Below are positions 1 to 12,400 of a stretch of 64,000 nt of DNA, one piece after another. Origin of the DNA: Coccinella septempunctata (Eukaryota; Arthropoda; Insecta; Coleoptera; Coccinellidae); NCBI RefSeq assembly GCF_907165205.1, contig NC_058193.1, positions 18,799,521 through 18,863,520 of the forward strand. The letters run 5' to 3'. Position numbers and translations under genes: made by a program. Every line of letters starts with the position of its first letter. The first letter of the stretch is position 1. A model generated the notes under the pieces. It saw only the letters and a program-made list of their open reading frames with translations, was not told the origin of the DNA and did not search any database.

Positions 1-219
1 ACTGACACTACAAATAAAATAGAAACACTCTGAATGAGTATATTAATTCTTGTGGAAAGGAAATTTATATTTTAAATATAAGAAAAAAATTCTATAATTC
101 AAAGAGAAACAATTTTCACACAAACAAGTATTCACACAGTTTCAAGCATTTAATGTACTACTTTGCCAAAGACTGTATATTTCACTCGATCGTTGATATT
201 CAGAGTCAATGAAACTTAC

Positions 220-1491
220 CATGAATCAATTGTATTATTATACATCTCATAATTTCTCCCTGTCCAATAAGGTTTCACTGCCAGGTCATTGTTCATCCAC
301 TTGGTGAGAATTTTCCTACAAGTTTCACTTTCATCTTTGCCTCCAATGTATTGAAGGATAGATACTAAAATTAAAATAATAGCAATTGCTAGTTCAGAAG
401 GAGATTATGTTGCTGCTGCATTAAAATTATTTTAATGCCTCTAATGACAAATAAAGATATATGTATAAGTCTGAATGTCTAAGTTGATTTTTGGACAAAA
501 GAACTAAAAATACACCCCCACAAACCCATGCAGTTGAAATTTCACTTCAGAATGCATAGATATTTCATCACAGTGAAAAGTTACCTTACCATTTCAGCAA
601 ATTTCGCCTTATCTGATAATTCGTCATGCAACTTCGCTAAATCTTCGAAATCGTTTATTTTTTTGAATTCTCCAGAAGACACATTTCTCTCCTCTCTATC
701 CACAAATAATCTTATTAAATGACTGGTGTCTTCTTTGACAATATTCAATTGTTTGAGCACTTCAGTAATCAATTCTGAAAAATAAAATAGATCACTATTT
801 TTTGGGCAATATGTCTTTTAAATGAGGGCGAATAACTATAATATACCTACTAATTTTTATTCTCATCACATCCTGTGCATGATGTGATGCTGAATTTCTC
901 GGTGCTACTTGTTGAGATCTCATCCAAATCCAATCCAAATGTTTTTGATTTAATTGGAGCAAATTTTTCGCTGTGGTAAGATTGAGCACACTTTTTTGAT
1001 GTACACTGTTTCTGGAAATTTCCAATTTGTTCGAAATTTTTTTTGAGAGTGGAATTTGTGGAACATCATCACTATCACTATCACTCTCATAGTTTCGGAA
1101 GAATTTTTTTTTTGGTTTACGCTTACTTATATCTACAATTTCAGACTCAATCTGGGATTCAATTTCCAATCTCATTAATTTGGCTCTAGCTTTGAGGTAA
1201 TCGTCTGGAAATTGAAAATTTTAATAATAGTCAATAGTTCTCATATGTATTTCAATAGAATACTAACCAGTAGTGAATTCGATAATAATTGGACACCTCA
1301 TGCATTTATCTAGGTGCAGCTTAATATGGTTTTGTACTGCTTTGCCCTTCAAATGATCAGTACGAAAATAAGAAGGCCAATAGCAGAACAAACAGCTATC
1401 ATCTTCGAAGATCCAGATACTGGATATAATGGCCATAGAAACTATCCCTGTTTCATCTCTTTCATTAAGGAACCTAACTACAAGATATTTG
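220..1491 (-). CDS. DUF4806-like protein gene, four exons seen, partial
   Basis: Four exons read on the minus strand: 1268-1491, 851-1204, 591-774 and 220-364, each with a plausible AG acceptor and GT donor. The first exon encodes a stretch with the CYWP motif, the second begins DDYLKARAKLMRLE and then becomes acidic (SDSDSDD) and lysine-rich. The third carries KQLNIVK and an FEDLAKLHDELSDKAKF block, and the fourth IGGKDESETCRKILTKWMN. This order matches the insect DUF4806 family as I recall it: an N-terminal CYWP-containing region, then a C-terminal domain. The family's function is unknown. Phases agree across the first two junctions. The third junction (590 to 364) is one base out of phase by my reading, so either I misplaced a splice site or the gene is broken. 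The first coding exon (above 1491) and the last (below 220) were not found. Confidence 0.55.
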
Positions 1492-2060
1492 CTGAAAAAA
1501 AAAATGAAAATTTTTAGTGGTTAATCTCCCTTTGTGGAGTGTTTGTAGCACATATTCTAATATATTATTGTATTCCAGTTAGTCCATTTCCATAATTTTT
1601 CTATCTATACTTCCTCGAGTTCAATCTCCTTACTAATGGCAGGTTTAAATTGAGAGCTTATAAATATTCTGTTGGATACTAGCATACTAGCGTGTACTAA
1701 TTTCATATTAGAGCCGAATATTTTTCAAATGTAGGCCTAAAACTAAAGTTCTTGTATTATAATATTGGTTAATTCCATTCCGGTGTTTTTTTCTACTGGT
1801 AGGAATTCAATAATATTATTTTTAGGTGTGAATTCTCCCTCAAGTTCCTTTGTTACAATTCTAATCACTAATGATATTTGTTCCGTACGTTTAACATTTG
1901 TTCCGTGTTGTCTAACTCTGAACTAGACATAATAAAATCGCGATGATTAATAGGAACCAGCAAACAGAAAGCGTTTCTCCATAATACTGTCCTTATTCCT
2001 TATTTGAACCTTACTTAATTAGAAATTCAGAATTTTTTATTTAAAATTTAAGTTTCATAC

Positions 2061-3264
2061 TATACTCCATTCACTTTTATTTTAGCAGTGGGTTGGCCAT
2101 GGAAATTTGACATTTTTCACTCTGTATAGCACGAAAATGTGGGGTTATGACGGTTGTCAAAACATTTTTGGGTTTCAAATCAACGCTATGTTGCCCGTTC
2201 TACGTAAAAGTTTCTGTTATTGCGTATTTTATCACAACGTCGAATCTCTTCAGAAAATATGTGACGAACATAATTGTAGTTTATACAAACTGATTGAAGG
2301 CATACCAAATCCAGTTATTTGCATGGAAAATACAAGAGATCAGTATAATATCATAATATGCACTAGCTTGAGGAGAGTTAATGTTCGTTATCTTCTTTGG
2401 CTAAAGTTTGTATACGTTACATCAGTTGTAGATTTCAAAAATATTCACCCGAAGATTAAATGCATATGGTTGGTAATGGGTATCTCCCTAAGGTATTAAC
2501 AGACAATTACAAGAATGTTGAATTCTGCAACATAAAATCATCTTGCATCAATATAAGTAAAAGGAATTGAAGGAAGTTTCAAGTCAAGATGAACTTCACC
2601 TTTGAACAAAAATTTCACATGAATAAACAATTAACAGGACAACTGGTGCATATTTGTGGCTGTTCATCTTAATACATTGATATAATAATAATAATTATTA
2701 GGTATTTATTGGTACCTTAAGACATTTACTATGTATAGGACAAGTCAAATGAAAAATAGAGAAATCAATTTTCGGAAACTTCTATGACGACATTCATCAA
2801 AAATCCTGTAGTAAACTTTTCGCATTAATTCACTCAAACATAAAATTCTCAAATGCTACCACTTTTTTGGGCCTCCCAATAGAACGAAATTCTTTGTCAT
2901 CCTTTTCATTCACAATCTTTCTGATTGTGGAAATATTCAGCTGAAATATAAGTCGTTTAGATTCAGATGAAACATTATATAAATTCTCTTAAATTGAATA
3001 TGTTCGCTACCGTCTTACGAATTGTGGATTTTATAACTATTTGAATGAGCGGACCTGAATTCTAAATAGCACTTCCTGAAACCCTGTCTCTTTTTTCAAG
3101 CACTTTCGGCATTTTCGTAATAAAAATTGATATTAGTTGTGGCAACGGCGTTATGACATTAACGACATTTCATGAGTGCCAACCTTACTCCGTTCTAGTT
3201 ACAAAAACTTGAGAAAATTATTTCATGGCCAACCGACTGCTAAAATAAATGTGAATGGAGTATA
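2061..3264 (-). mobile_element. Decayed DNA transposon with 41-bp terminal inverted repeats
   Basis: The ends at 2061-2101 and 3224-3264 are inverted copies of each other over about 41 bp with two mismatches (starting TATACTCCATTCAC). The flanking TA dinucleotides fit a TA target duplication. On the minus strand at 2855-2942 there is a readable segment with ISTIRKIV and a GRPKK box, as in the helix-turn-helix and linker of Tc1/mariner-type transposases, preceded by a good AG acceptor. The plus strand has an open frame of 130 codons (2107-2499) that I do not recognise and that starts inside the terminal repeat. No catalytic triad could be read. Assignment to the Tc1/mariner superfamily is inference from the TA site and the helix-turn-helix piece. 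Confidence 0.55.
2500..2854. other. Non-coding interior of the decayed transposon
   Basis: AT-rich stretch between the unassigned plus-strand frame and the minus-strand helix-turn-helix piece. I see no further coding signal here. Confidence 0.4.
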
Positions 3265-3617
3265 TTATGTGATAGCATTCTCCTGGGATTTTGAGAACAT
3301 TTTTCCAAAATTTCTTTTTCTATGTTTTTTCTTTCTCTCTTAGTAAAATCCCGATGATCGCTCATCAAGCAGAGTCCATTTAATCTTTTGCTTGTTGTTG
3401 GCTTCTAAGCCAAGTCCTAACTCGCCTTAACTTCTTGAGGACGAGTTAATTTTTTTTTTCGAAAAACTGTAATTTTTTCATGTTGGGTTTAATAAAATTA
3501 ATGGTAAACAACAACCAAGTGAACAAAAAATTTACTTTTACAATAACTTTTTCAAATTCCATATCATGACCACCAGGAAAATATTTTAAATAATGAAGAA
3601 GACCAAAAGTGAGAAAT

Positions 3618-4905
3618 TCATTCTGCTTGATGAAATTGAAAAAAAAAGTTTGAGGCTTCGGTTAAACAAAGTCCAACGTTGCACTTGGAGCAAGTACTGT
3701 GAGGCTGTAAACGTGTGCTAAAATGTGCATACCTAACCTTTGTACTATGAACTGGTAAATGTGCACATTTATCAAACCTTATTTCAGCAGGAACCAAAAT
3801 CTTGTATTTATTGGTGATATTTTCTGTAGACCTTCTGCTTTTCTTAGGCATACTTGGGTCTGCTCCAAACAATCCTATAGCAACAGCCAGCCTAAAATCT
3901 TTCAGTCATGCTTCGTATATTATAAAGGCATTCACTATGGTGAGATCCAAGAAATGCCAAAACAACCTGTGCCACCATTTTCTCGATTTTCGGTTCAATT
4001 TGTATAAGGAAATGAACATATGGGATTGATCTACATAGCCCATATGACAATTTTAATCTTTTACCAGTTTCAAACAATCAGTATTCTGGGACGAACCATC
4101 CTTCCGCTTTCTCGAAACAGTTTGAACATCAGCCGGACTGTGAAAGTTACTCAGAAATAGAACTGTTTTATTATCCATCCATTTCAAATAAAGTAAACCT
4201 TCTTTGCTAAGTGCTCAATCGCATGTGCCTCTACTTACTTTTGCATTATTATTTATTATATCCTTCGTTTCATTTTTGCGTCTCCTCCTTATTGTTCCAT
4301 AACCATAAATGTTGTCCTTCAGCAAATCATTTAGAAGTGCGACGGAAATGAAGAAGTTGTCAAAATACACCCTGTGGTATTTTCTTACGAGTGTGCGTGT
4401 CCTTGACGACTCTAGGACCTAAGCCCTCTTCACCTCCCTCAGATCTTTCCGTATCAATCTGAAATTGTGCCACATTTTCCCATATTTTATAGTCCCTTTT
4501 TATTGGCTTGAGTGGCATGTACTTGCGAAATCTTATTCTCCCCTTTAATTTCACCATTGATTCGTCTATATATTGATTTTCGCTGGGTTTGTAATATTTT
4601 CCGGAAGAATCTGACAGTGTATCGAGCATTGGTCGTACATATCTTTTACAATTTGTCGAATCCTTTTTGACCCACATTTGGTTGAACAGAATTATCTTTC
4701 AGGTGCGTATTTGTCAACAGCCAACTGAAACAATCACGAGACATGGAAGAAGATATTAAATTATCTCTCATCTGCATTTTAGAAGACCAATAATCACGGT
4801 AACTAGGTTTCTTTGTGAACCCCATCATCAGATTTATACCAAGAAAACATTTGATTTCGTCTGAATCAATCAGAGCATAGGCATCATCTGAAGTTAGTTT
4901 ACTTA
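3618..4905 (-). pseudogene. piggyBac transposase pseudogene 1
   Basis: Transposase of the piggyBac superfamily (cut-and-paste at TTAA) in broken minus-strand pieces. In protein order: 4646-4828 (MMGFTKKPSYRDYWSS block), 4360-4677 (with YIDESMVKLKGR, which holds the first catalytic aspartate), 3892-4077, and 3618-3872 (the C-terminal cysteine-rich domain with CSKCNVGLCL). The pieces lie in different frames with stops between, so the gene is dead. The family usually encodes about 500-600 residues; the N-terminal portion is missing or unreadable. Wording is close to the second copy at 17952-19390, so the two belong to one family. A Harbinger-type MITE (4906-5031) is inserted at its 5' side. Confidence 0.8.
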
Positions 4906-5031
4906 GGCTCGGTTGTTCAATTCAGGTTTAAGCCGAGATTTAAGTTGATCTTGGATTAACCTGACAGGTTTGAACGGAAATGTCAAAATTAATCCAGGAT
5001 TAACTTTAATCACGAATTGAACAACCGGGCC
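4906..5031. mobile_element. 126-bp PIF/Harbinger-type MITE
   Basis: Short foldback element whose ends are inverted copies (GGCTCGGTTGTTCAATTC and GGCCCGGTTGTTCAATTC). It is flanked by TTA at 4903-4905 and 5032-5034, the 3-bp target duplication typical of PIF/Harbinger. It has no coding capacity. Superfamily is inferred from the TTA duplication. Confidence 0.7.
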
Positions 5032-5237
5032 TTAGGTCCATATTTGAATAATCTGTGAAAAATGATTTCTTATATAGACAAGCCCTTACAGCCTTGTGGT
5101 ATGGAACCACACAAATTCATAACCAACCACAAATACATGTTTTTCTGAATATTTTCGTGATGAAATCTATTTCACTAATCAATTGAAACACCTAACGAAC
5201 AAAATATAAGAAAACACTCACCATAAGTTACGATATT

Positions 5238-6342
5238 TCATGGTAAAGTTTTGTCGATCCCTAGAAATTGAATTTGTGTCTTGTGTCCATCTTTGTGTCT
5301 ATGTGAAGTGAGAGCAGTTTTTTCGCTTTGTGTGATGTTGGAGTCTGTTCCATTTTGTCTAACTCTGTCTTTCAAAAGTTGTTTCGTCTGTCCGAGGTAG
5401 GTCTTCTCGCAATTAGAGTATGGGATTTCATACACGACTGATGATTGTGAATTTGTCGGAACACAATCTTTCAATTTCGTGAAGTATTTTTTCGTTGTGA
5501 TCTTGTTGTAAGAAGTACAAGTGCATTTAAACTTTTTGAAAATCCTGAAAATTTCTTGTGAGAGTCCGGGTTTAAAAAAAATCTGCAGTATTGTGTAGGT
5601 TCTTTGTTCTTTTGTTGGATGTTGTTTTCGTACATATTACTTTCTCTTTGGTCTTATTCATAACTCGTCGAATGACATGCCTGGGGTCATTGTTTTCTCT
5701 TAAAATCTCACAAACTTTCTGTGTGCTCTCATCTCTAAATTTGTTGTCACTTCAAGATAGCTAATGCTCTATACATCAGATTAATCGCAGTGTTGATTTT
5801 TTGGGTGTTGCTATGGTTATTATAGTAGTTGATTATTCTGTTGGAACTTATAGTTTTTGTGTACCAACTGGTCGTTAAATTGTCCTCCTCTCTTCTTATT
5901 AAAACATCCAAGAATGGAATTTTGTTTTCATTTTCATTCTCTACGGTGAACTTTATATTATATTATATGACTTTTGTTCATATTTTACTTGTATTGTAGT
6001 CCATATAACCCTTATATGTAGTTGTAATTTTCTTGACGTTTTTCCCATATCTTTATATAGAAAATAATACTTCAATTCAATTCTTTATTCATCATAACAA
6101 ATATAAACAATGTTATAAACAGAAGTACAAGTCATACAATCTATATAATATGACCCTTGCAATTTTTGATGAACACCAAAATTATGACTTTATGACTGAC
6201 TGACTGTTATAATGGGGTGGTATGAGTTGAACAGGTCGATAATTGCGGTGTCAGTTAATTGTTGGTAGAATTTATTGTTGAAACTGAAATATCCTCCTTC
6301 AAAACGTAACTCAATAAGAATTAGTGATATGCAGTGGCGGAG
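5238..6342 (-). pseudogene. Penelope-like element, C-terminal part (RT end and GIY-YIG)
   Basis: Downstream half of a Penelope-like retroelement on the minus strand. 5238-5474 encodes a GIY-YIG endonuclease segment (VVYEIPYSNCEKTYLGQTK). Upstream, about 5480-5960 reads in broken frames as the end of the reverse transcriptase, including KIPFLDVLIRREE and SWYTKTISSNRI. At 6190-6340 more reads as FEGGYFSFNNKFYQQL followed by DLFNSYHP. The stretch that should lie between these last two, with MG..SP and YVDD, is deleted. About 125 bp at 6065-6190 is not Penelope-like. The upstream half continues at 16206 on the far side of the hAT insertion. Confidence 0.7.
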
Positions 6343-6497
6343 CAATACCTTAATTCTATGTGGGCAAGATATATTTTGCGAGGCCCTTGGCTGATGCAGA
6401 AAAACGTGTTGTCTTTTATATAAAACACTATATACAGAAGATATTCAATTTTTATTCAGAAAACTACACCAGGAAATTATAAATTAGATTAATTGAA

Positions 6498-8622
6498 TTA
6501 AACAAATAGGAATTTTCTGCTGTTAGCTTTACTGAATTCATCAATGATTGTACTGTAGTCCAGCTTAGATACTATATCTGCTTCTATTGAAAAGACTGCC
6601 AAAGCTGAGAGTCTTTCTTGATTCATGGTGTTTCTTAAATAATTTTTTATCAGTTTCAATTTGGAGAAGCTTCTTTCAGCGGAAGCTGTACTCACTGGTA
6701 TGGTCAATAAAATTCTGGTGACTATATATAAATTGGGATAAATTTCTTTCAAATTGTACTCTGTTATATACTGGAGCAGCTGTCTCACATCTCCGATGGA
6801 TTCGGGTAAATTTGGCATAATTGTTTTTATTTCTTCATCATACAACTCGTTTGGTTGAAAATCACTATTCTCTCCTACTTTCAGAGCTACATGTAAATCT
6901 TGACAGTGTTTTAAAATACACTGCTTTGGAGTATTTTTCAACTGCCTCAGATCATAAAGAAAACTGAAAGTTGCAAAATGTTGATTCAGAGACTTAAATC
7001 TTGAATCTATATTGTTTATTATAGAGTCCATCATGGTGTTGAAAAAATCTGTTTCATATCGGCTTCTGGGGGACTGTATAGGCTGATCGCTGCATTCATA
7101 ATCGAACATCTTTTTTTTCTTGGCTACCCGTTTATTCCTGAAATCGTTGGGAAGCTCAAAACTGCTTTTCTCAATAAACTGACGAACTTCAGATGAGCAC
7201 TCTTCGAATCCAGATTGTCGATATTCTTTGATCCAATCAGAGAAGAGTTGAAGAGAATGTTGAAGAGCGATATTCAAATGAATTTGTTTAGATTGCCATA
7301 ATTTGCTTATTATATTAATGCGCCATAATATCTCATACCAGACATGTAGTGGTATGATGAACTCAAAACTGAGCATTTCATTCACTAATGAATCACAATC
7401 ACTAAGGGTGTCTGAATGTTCCGTTTGTTTTTTTAAGCTTTCAATGCATTCTAATATACTATCGAATTGCCATAAAACCGCTTTCACTGCCTCGATTCTG
7501 CTCTCCCATCTTGTGTCTGATAAAGGCTTCATAGTTAGTTTTAATTTGCTTTTGATTAATTCCCATCGTTTGCTGGAACTTGAAAAGAGGAGAAAAATTT
7601 TCTGAATGAAACCGAAAAATGCTTTAGCTGCTACGGAAGAATTAGCTGCGTCAAATGAAAGCAGATTCCAGCTATGACAATCGCAAGGAGTAAAAAATGC
7701 CCTGGGATTGATGTTCAATATTCGAGTTTTAACACCACTATTTATTCCTACCATATTTGCACCATCATCATACCCTTGTCCACGACAGTTTTGAATATCT
7801 AAGCCATTTTTTTCAAGCTCTCCCAATATTGCATTAGTTGAAAATTCTCCACTCGTCTCAGTTACTGCGATAAATCCGATAAAGCTCTCTTCTATTGTGC
7901 CGTTTGAAGTATTACAAAATCTTAAGATAACTGACATCTGTTCAACTCTACTACAGTCTCTTGTGCAGTCTAGCCAAATAGAGTAGTATTTTGCGTCCTT
8001 TACCCTACGTATCACTTCATCGGTAACTGTCTTTGACATCAATGTGATCAATTCATTTTGAATTTCGTGGCTTAGATAATGGTTTGCAAGTTGTTTTTCA
8101 TTAATGCGTCTCATGTGTTCATGTAATGTAGGATCATATTTGGATAACAATTTGAATAAGTCTATGGAATTACCTGAATTCCTAGTGTCCCCATCTGTCT
8201 TGAGTACTTCCCTGTGACCTCTAAATGCCAGATTATGAGAGGCTAAGAAATTAATAATATCAATCAATCTCTCAAACAAATTGTGCCAGTGCTTTTGAGA
8301 TTCACGAATTAGCCTTTCGTTTTCCTGGTCAATTGTTTGCCCGTGCTTTATTGCTTTTTCCATTGTGATCCATTGAAACATGAAGGCCATATGTTCCTTG
8401 GTATTCTCATGCCTATTTAAAATAATACTCAAGTGTTTCCAGTCACAACACCCTCCTTGTACCATCTGAGTTTGTGAATTACCGAATAGTCTGCAAGGAA
8501 AACAGAAAAATTTGTTTTGAGAAATTGAATAAACCAACCAGCGGCGATGTTGAATTGCACCATAACTCAGTTTTCTTGAAAAATAAAAATTAGAGAAGTG
8601 CCTTGTAATGACCTCCAGTTTT
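6498..8622 (-). CDS. hAT transposase, ZMYM1-like, main exon
   Basis: Long uninterrupted frame of about 708 codons. It is open upstream of the first in-frame TTG at 8537 to an AG acceptor at 8623-8625, so it is the main exon rather than a complete gene. Order of parts: RHFSNFYFSRKLS and WLVYSISQNKFFCFPCRLFG form the TTF-type zinc finger; then comes a DUF4371-like region (YSIWLDCTRDCSRVEQMSV). A D-rich hAT catalytic core includes GQGYDDGANMVG. The C-terminal hAT dimerisation domain carries PVSTASAERSFSKLKLIKNY. It would cut and reinsert the element in the nucleus. No stop or frameshift was seen, although the element is split by a 5-kb retrotransposon just upstream. The N-terminal exon appears to be 14933-15409. 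Confidence 0.8.
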
Positions 8623-8729
8623 CTGAGAAAAATTGGAGTTCATTTTAGTGCATTCCTTTCATTACATATTTCCGCCTTTGAAAATATTTAAATCTCAAAT
8701 ATTCAGTACATTCATTCCGATAGGCAGAG

Positions 8730-8969
8730 TGTGGAGACCGGCGATTAGTCAGGAATAGTCATAAGCGATGACTCACTCCAAGTGTTGAACGAGATGTGAA
8801 CAGTGAAGGGAAAAAGCAGTGTGATAACGACAGCGGGTGTAGAGACATTGAGTTCACCACTGAATTTATAAGTGTTAGTTAGATTGTTATTTTGGGATTA
8901 TTATAAATAAATAAATAAGTAAATTGGATCGCTGATAAGTGTATTGATGTGATCACCCTGAGTACCACA
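8730..8969 (+). repeat. 5' LTR of the Gypsy element
   Basis: 240 bp with TG...CA ends. It contains AATAAATAAATAAG near its 3' half, a likely polyadenylation signal region. No difference from the 3' LTR was seen. Confidence 0.95.
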
Positions 8970-9479
8970 AACTGGCGACGAGGTGAAACAAAACCAATAA
9001 AGTGAGTACAAAATAATATCAATTACAGGGTGACATACACATAACTCATGACGGTTATAATAACGCTTGATATCACTGTAGTAAACCACTAACATAAGAG
9101 GGCTTGGAGCCATCAATGACAAAGCCTTAAGAAGTTTGGCTGTGAGCTATTAATAACAAAGGCTATCAGGAAGCTGGCTGTGAGCCATTAATAGCAAAGC
9201 CTATTATGAAGTGGGCTGTGAGCCATTAATAACCAAGGCTATTAGGAAGTGGGCTGTGAGCCATAAATAGAGAGGAAGGCTGGGAGCCTAGAAATAGCAG
9301 TTGGCAGGCTGAGAGCCTATATACCTACATAAAATAATTATTATATCATAATAGAAATTGAATATAATATAGTAATAACAAACTTATTGTAGAAAAATAA
9401 GTGTTTGAGGCATTTACTTACAGACATATTCTTGTTTATTTTTTTCAGTACCGATAGCGAATAGAATAGTCTATAGAAA
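8970..9479 (+). promoter_or_regulatory. Gypsy leader with primer-binding site and tandem repeats
   Basis: The region between the 5' LTR and the gag-pol start. It opens with AACTGGCGACGAGG, a primer-binding site of the kind seen in insect Gypsy elements. At 9101-9323 it holds about five 38-bp units, each with GGCTGTGAGCCATTAATA, the last ones divergent. A polypyrimidine run ending TTTTTTTCAG at about 9449 resembles a splice acceptor just upstream of the start codon. Confidence 0.65.
9101..9323 (+). repeat. 38-bp tandem repeat in the Gypsy leader
   Basis: Units start at about 9101, 9138, 9176, 9214 and 9252, with 37-38 bp spacing and a consensus starting GGCTGTGAGCCATTAATA. Each has short GGCT/AGCC inverted arms. 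The last 50 bp is a decayed extension. Confidence 0.8.
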
Positions 9480-12400
9480 ATGGGTGACTCCTCAGGCATC
9501 AAACCATTCCTCGCTGAGAATTTGGATAAAGCACTCATTCGAAATGAGTGGGAAAAATGGCTGAGATCACTCAAACTTTACTTGGCATCGGAAGAAATTG
9601 TTGATCCAGTTAAGAAAAGAAATAAATTGTTACACATCGGGGGAACACAACTTCAAGAAGTCGCGTACAACTTACCAGGAGCAGTTGATGAAGACGACCC
9701 AGAGACAGAAACTGACGTTTTCAAAACTCTAGTAGAAAAATTGACGGAGTATTTTTCCCCGATTCAAAATTCCACATTCGAAAGGCATGTCTTTAGAAAC
9801 CTGAAAAAGGAGGAAGAAGAAACCTTCAGTAAATTTTTGTTGAAGATTAGGCAACAGGCTTCGAAATGTGTTTTTGGTTCAACAGCTCAAGAATCCAAGG
9901 AAATCAGCATAAAAGATAAACTCATTGACGGTTGGGCTTCAGCGGAATTGAAGGCAAAGCTACTAGAAAAAGAACGGTCGTTAGAGGAAACCATCGAATT
10001 GTGTAAGATACACGAACAAGCAAGACAGCAGTCTCAATCAATGACTTCAAATGACCAAGGAGCATCGATATCGGCAGTTAATAAAATAACTTGGTCTAAC
10101 AGACGAACAGGAGGAAATTATTGTACACGGTGCGGAAAGCATGGTCATCCACCCTTCTCTAACCAATGCCCAGCAAAAGATTCCAAATGCTATAAATGTG
10201 GATCACAAGGACATTTTTCGTCATGTTGTCGAACGAGATCTGATAAAAGGAAGCCCAGTTCTTCAACTGGCGAAATGACCAAGCGATATAAATACAATTC
10301 AAGGGTCCATTTCGTGGAGGCGATCGAAGACGAAGAACCTGAAACGAATACCCCAATCAAAAGCTTCGAATGTTTCAAAATTGATGAGCTTCGCCAACAC
10401 AGTAGCCCTGAAGCAAGAGAGGAGCTTGTTCAATGTACAGTAGGAGGGGTGCCCTTAATACTTCTCATCGATTCAGGATGTGGCGTGAACATTATCAAAA
10501 TGCAAGACTGGGAGAAGCTAAGGAAGCAAGAAGCCGGCGTGTGGAATGTAGACACAAAAAGAAATGACCAATTGAAGCCTTATGGAGCTGGAAAGCCTTT
10601 GGAAATAAGTCATCGATTCCAAAGCACTGTGGCAATTCCAGGAAAAACAGGTATCCTTGCCTACTTCTACGTAGTGCAGGACGGAGATGTTTCACTACTA
10701 GGTAAAGAATCAGCACTGAAACTGGGGGTGCTGAAAGTAGGTCTAAAGGCAATGGTGAATAATACCACCAAGTATACCACTTTCCCTAAAATAAAGGACA
10801 TCACCGTCAAACTATCGATCGATCATACGATAAAGCCGGTCAAACAACCACTTAGAAGGATTCCGATTGCAGTTGAAGCGCAAGTGGAGGAAAAATTGAA
10901 AGAAGCTCTCCAAAACGATATCATCGAACACGTAACAGGACCAAGCGAATGGATAACTCCCATAGTCGTGATTTTCAAACCTGGAGGAGACATCCGATTA
11001 TGCGTTGACATGCGAAGAGCAAACCAGGCAATACTGAGAGAGAACTACCCTTTACCGACGTTCGAGTCATTCATGACAAAATTGAAGAACGCGAAACTCT
11101 TTTCAAAACTGGATCTTGTCAGCGCTTACCACCAGCTAGAGTTACATGAAGAAAGTCGAGCCATTACCACATTCATTACCCACAAGGGAATGTTCAGATA
11201 TAAAAGACTCATGTTCGGCGTAAACTCAGCGCCAGAGATATTCCAGCGAACCTTGGAGGGAATCCTATCCCCCTGTGAAAACTGCTTGAATTATTTAGAT
11301 GACATCATTGTATTCGGCAGTACCGAAGAAGAACACGACCGATGTTTGGCAAATGTGCTCGACGTACTTCATAATCATAATATCCTGCTTAACGACAATA
11401 AATGCTTGAAGAAAGTCAAAGAGGTGAAGTTCCTGGGGCACAAGCTGTCCGCTGAAGGTATTGATGCAGACGATCGTAAAGTCGAAACGATTATAAATTT
11501 CAGACCCCCTACGACAAAAGAAGAAGTGAGAAGCTTTTTAGGCCTGGTAACCTATTTGGGAAAATTTATTCCGGACCTGGGAACCACTACGGAGTCCCTT
11601 CGACAACTGATGAAACATGAAGCAAAGTTCACGTGGACTGAAGCCCATCAGACATCCCTCAACAGACTGAAGAATGCATTAGCCAAACTCCCGACTCTAT
11701 CTTATTTCGACCCAAACCTTCGTACACGATTAGTTGCTGATGCAAGTCCAGTGGCGTTAGGGGCGGTGCTGTTGCAATTCGATGAACAACAATGCCCCCA
11801 TGTGATCTCGTTCGCTAGCAAGAGCCTCTCTGACACGGAACGTAGATACTCACAAACGGAAAAAGAGAGTCTGGCTCTTGTTTGGGGCGTAGAAAGATTT
11901 TATTTCTACCTGGCCGGATTAGACTTTGAGCTGGTAACAGATCATAAGCCCCTCGAAGTAATTTTCAAACCGACGTCCAAGCCCCCGGCTCGGATCGAAC
12001 GTTGGCTGTTGAGACTTCAGTCGTTCAAATTTAAAATAATATATCAATCGGGAAAATCAAACATCGCAGATTCAGTGTCCAGGTTATGTCAGATAGCAAA
12101 AGAAGGATCGTTCGACCAAGATAGTGATGGACATATTTTCACAATAATCGAAAAAAGCATACCAAAAGCTTTGAGCATTTCGGACATCGTAACGGCCAGC
12201 AAGGAGGACGATGAAATTAGAGTGGCTGTTGGAAAAATCAACCAGGATTCTTGGGAAACAACAGAAAAGAACATATATTTTCCGTTTCGTTGGGAACTGA
12301 CATCGTTAGGACCGATGATACTACGAGGGAACAAAATCGTAATTCCCCAGACCTTACGACAACGGACTCTCGAACTAGCGCACGAAGGCCATCCGGGAGA

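Noticed and set aside
2107..2499. 130-codon plus-strand frame as a gene
   Set aside because: Starts in the transposon's terminal repeat and has no recognisable domain; opposite strand carries the transposase-like piece.
5238..6342. Independent Penelope element at 5.2-6.3 kb
   Set aside because: Its missing upstream half is found in order and orientation at 16206-17560, so one split element explains both better.
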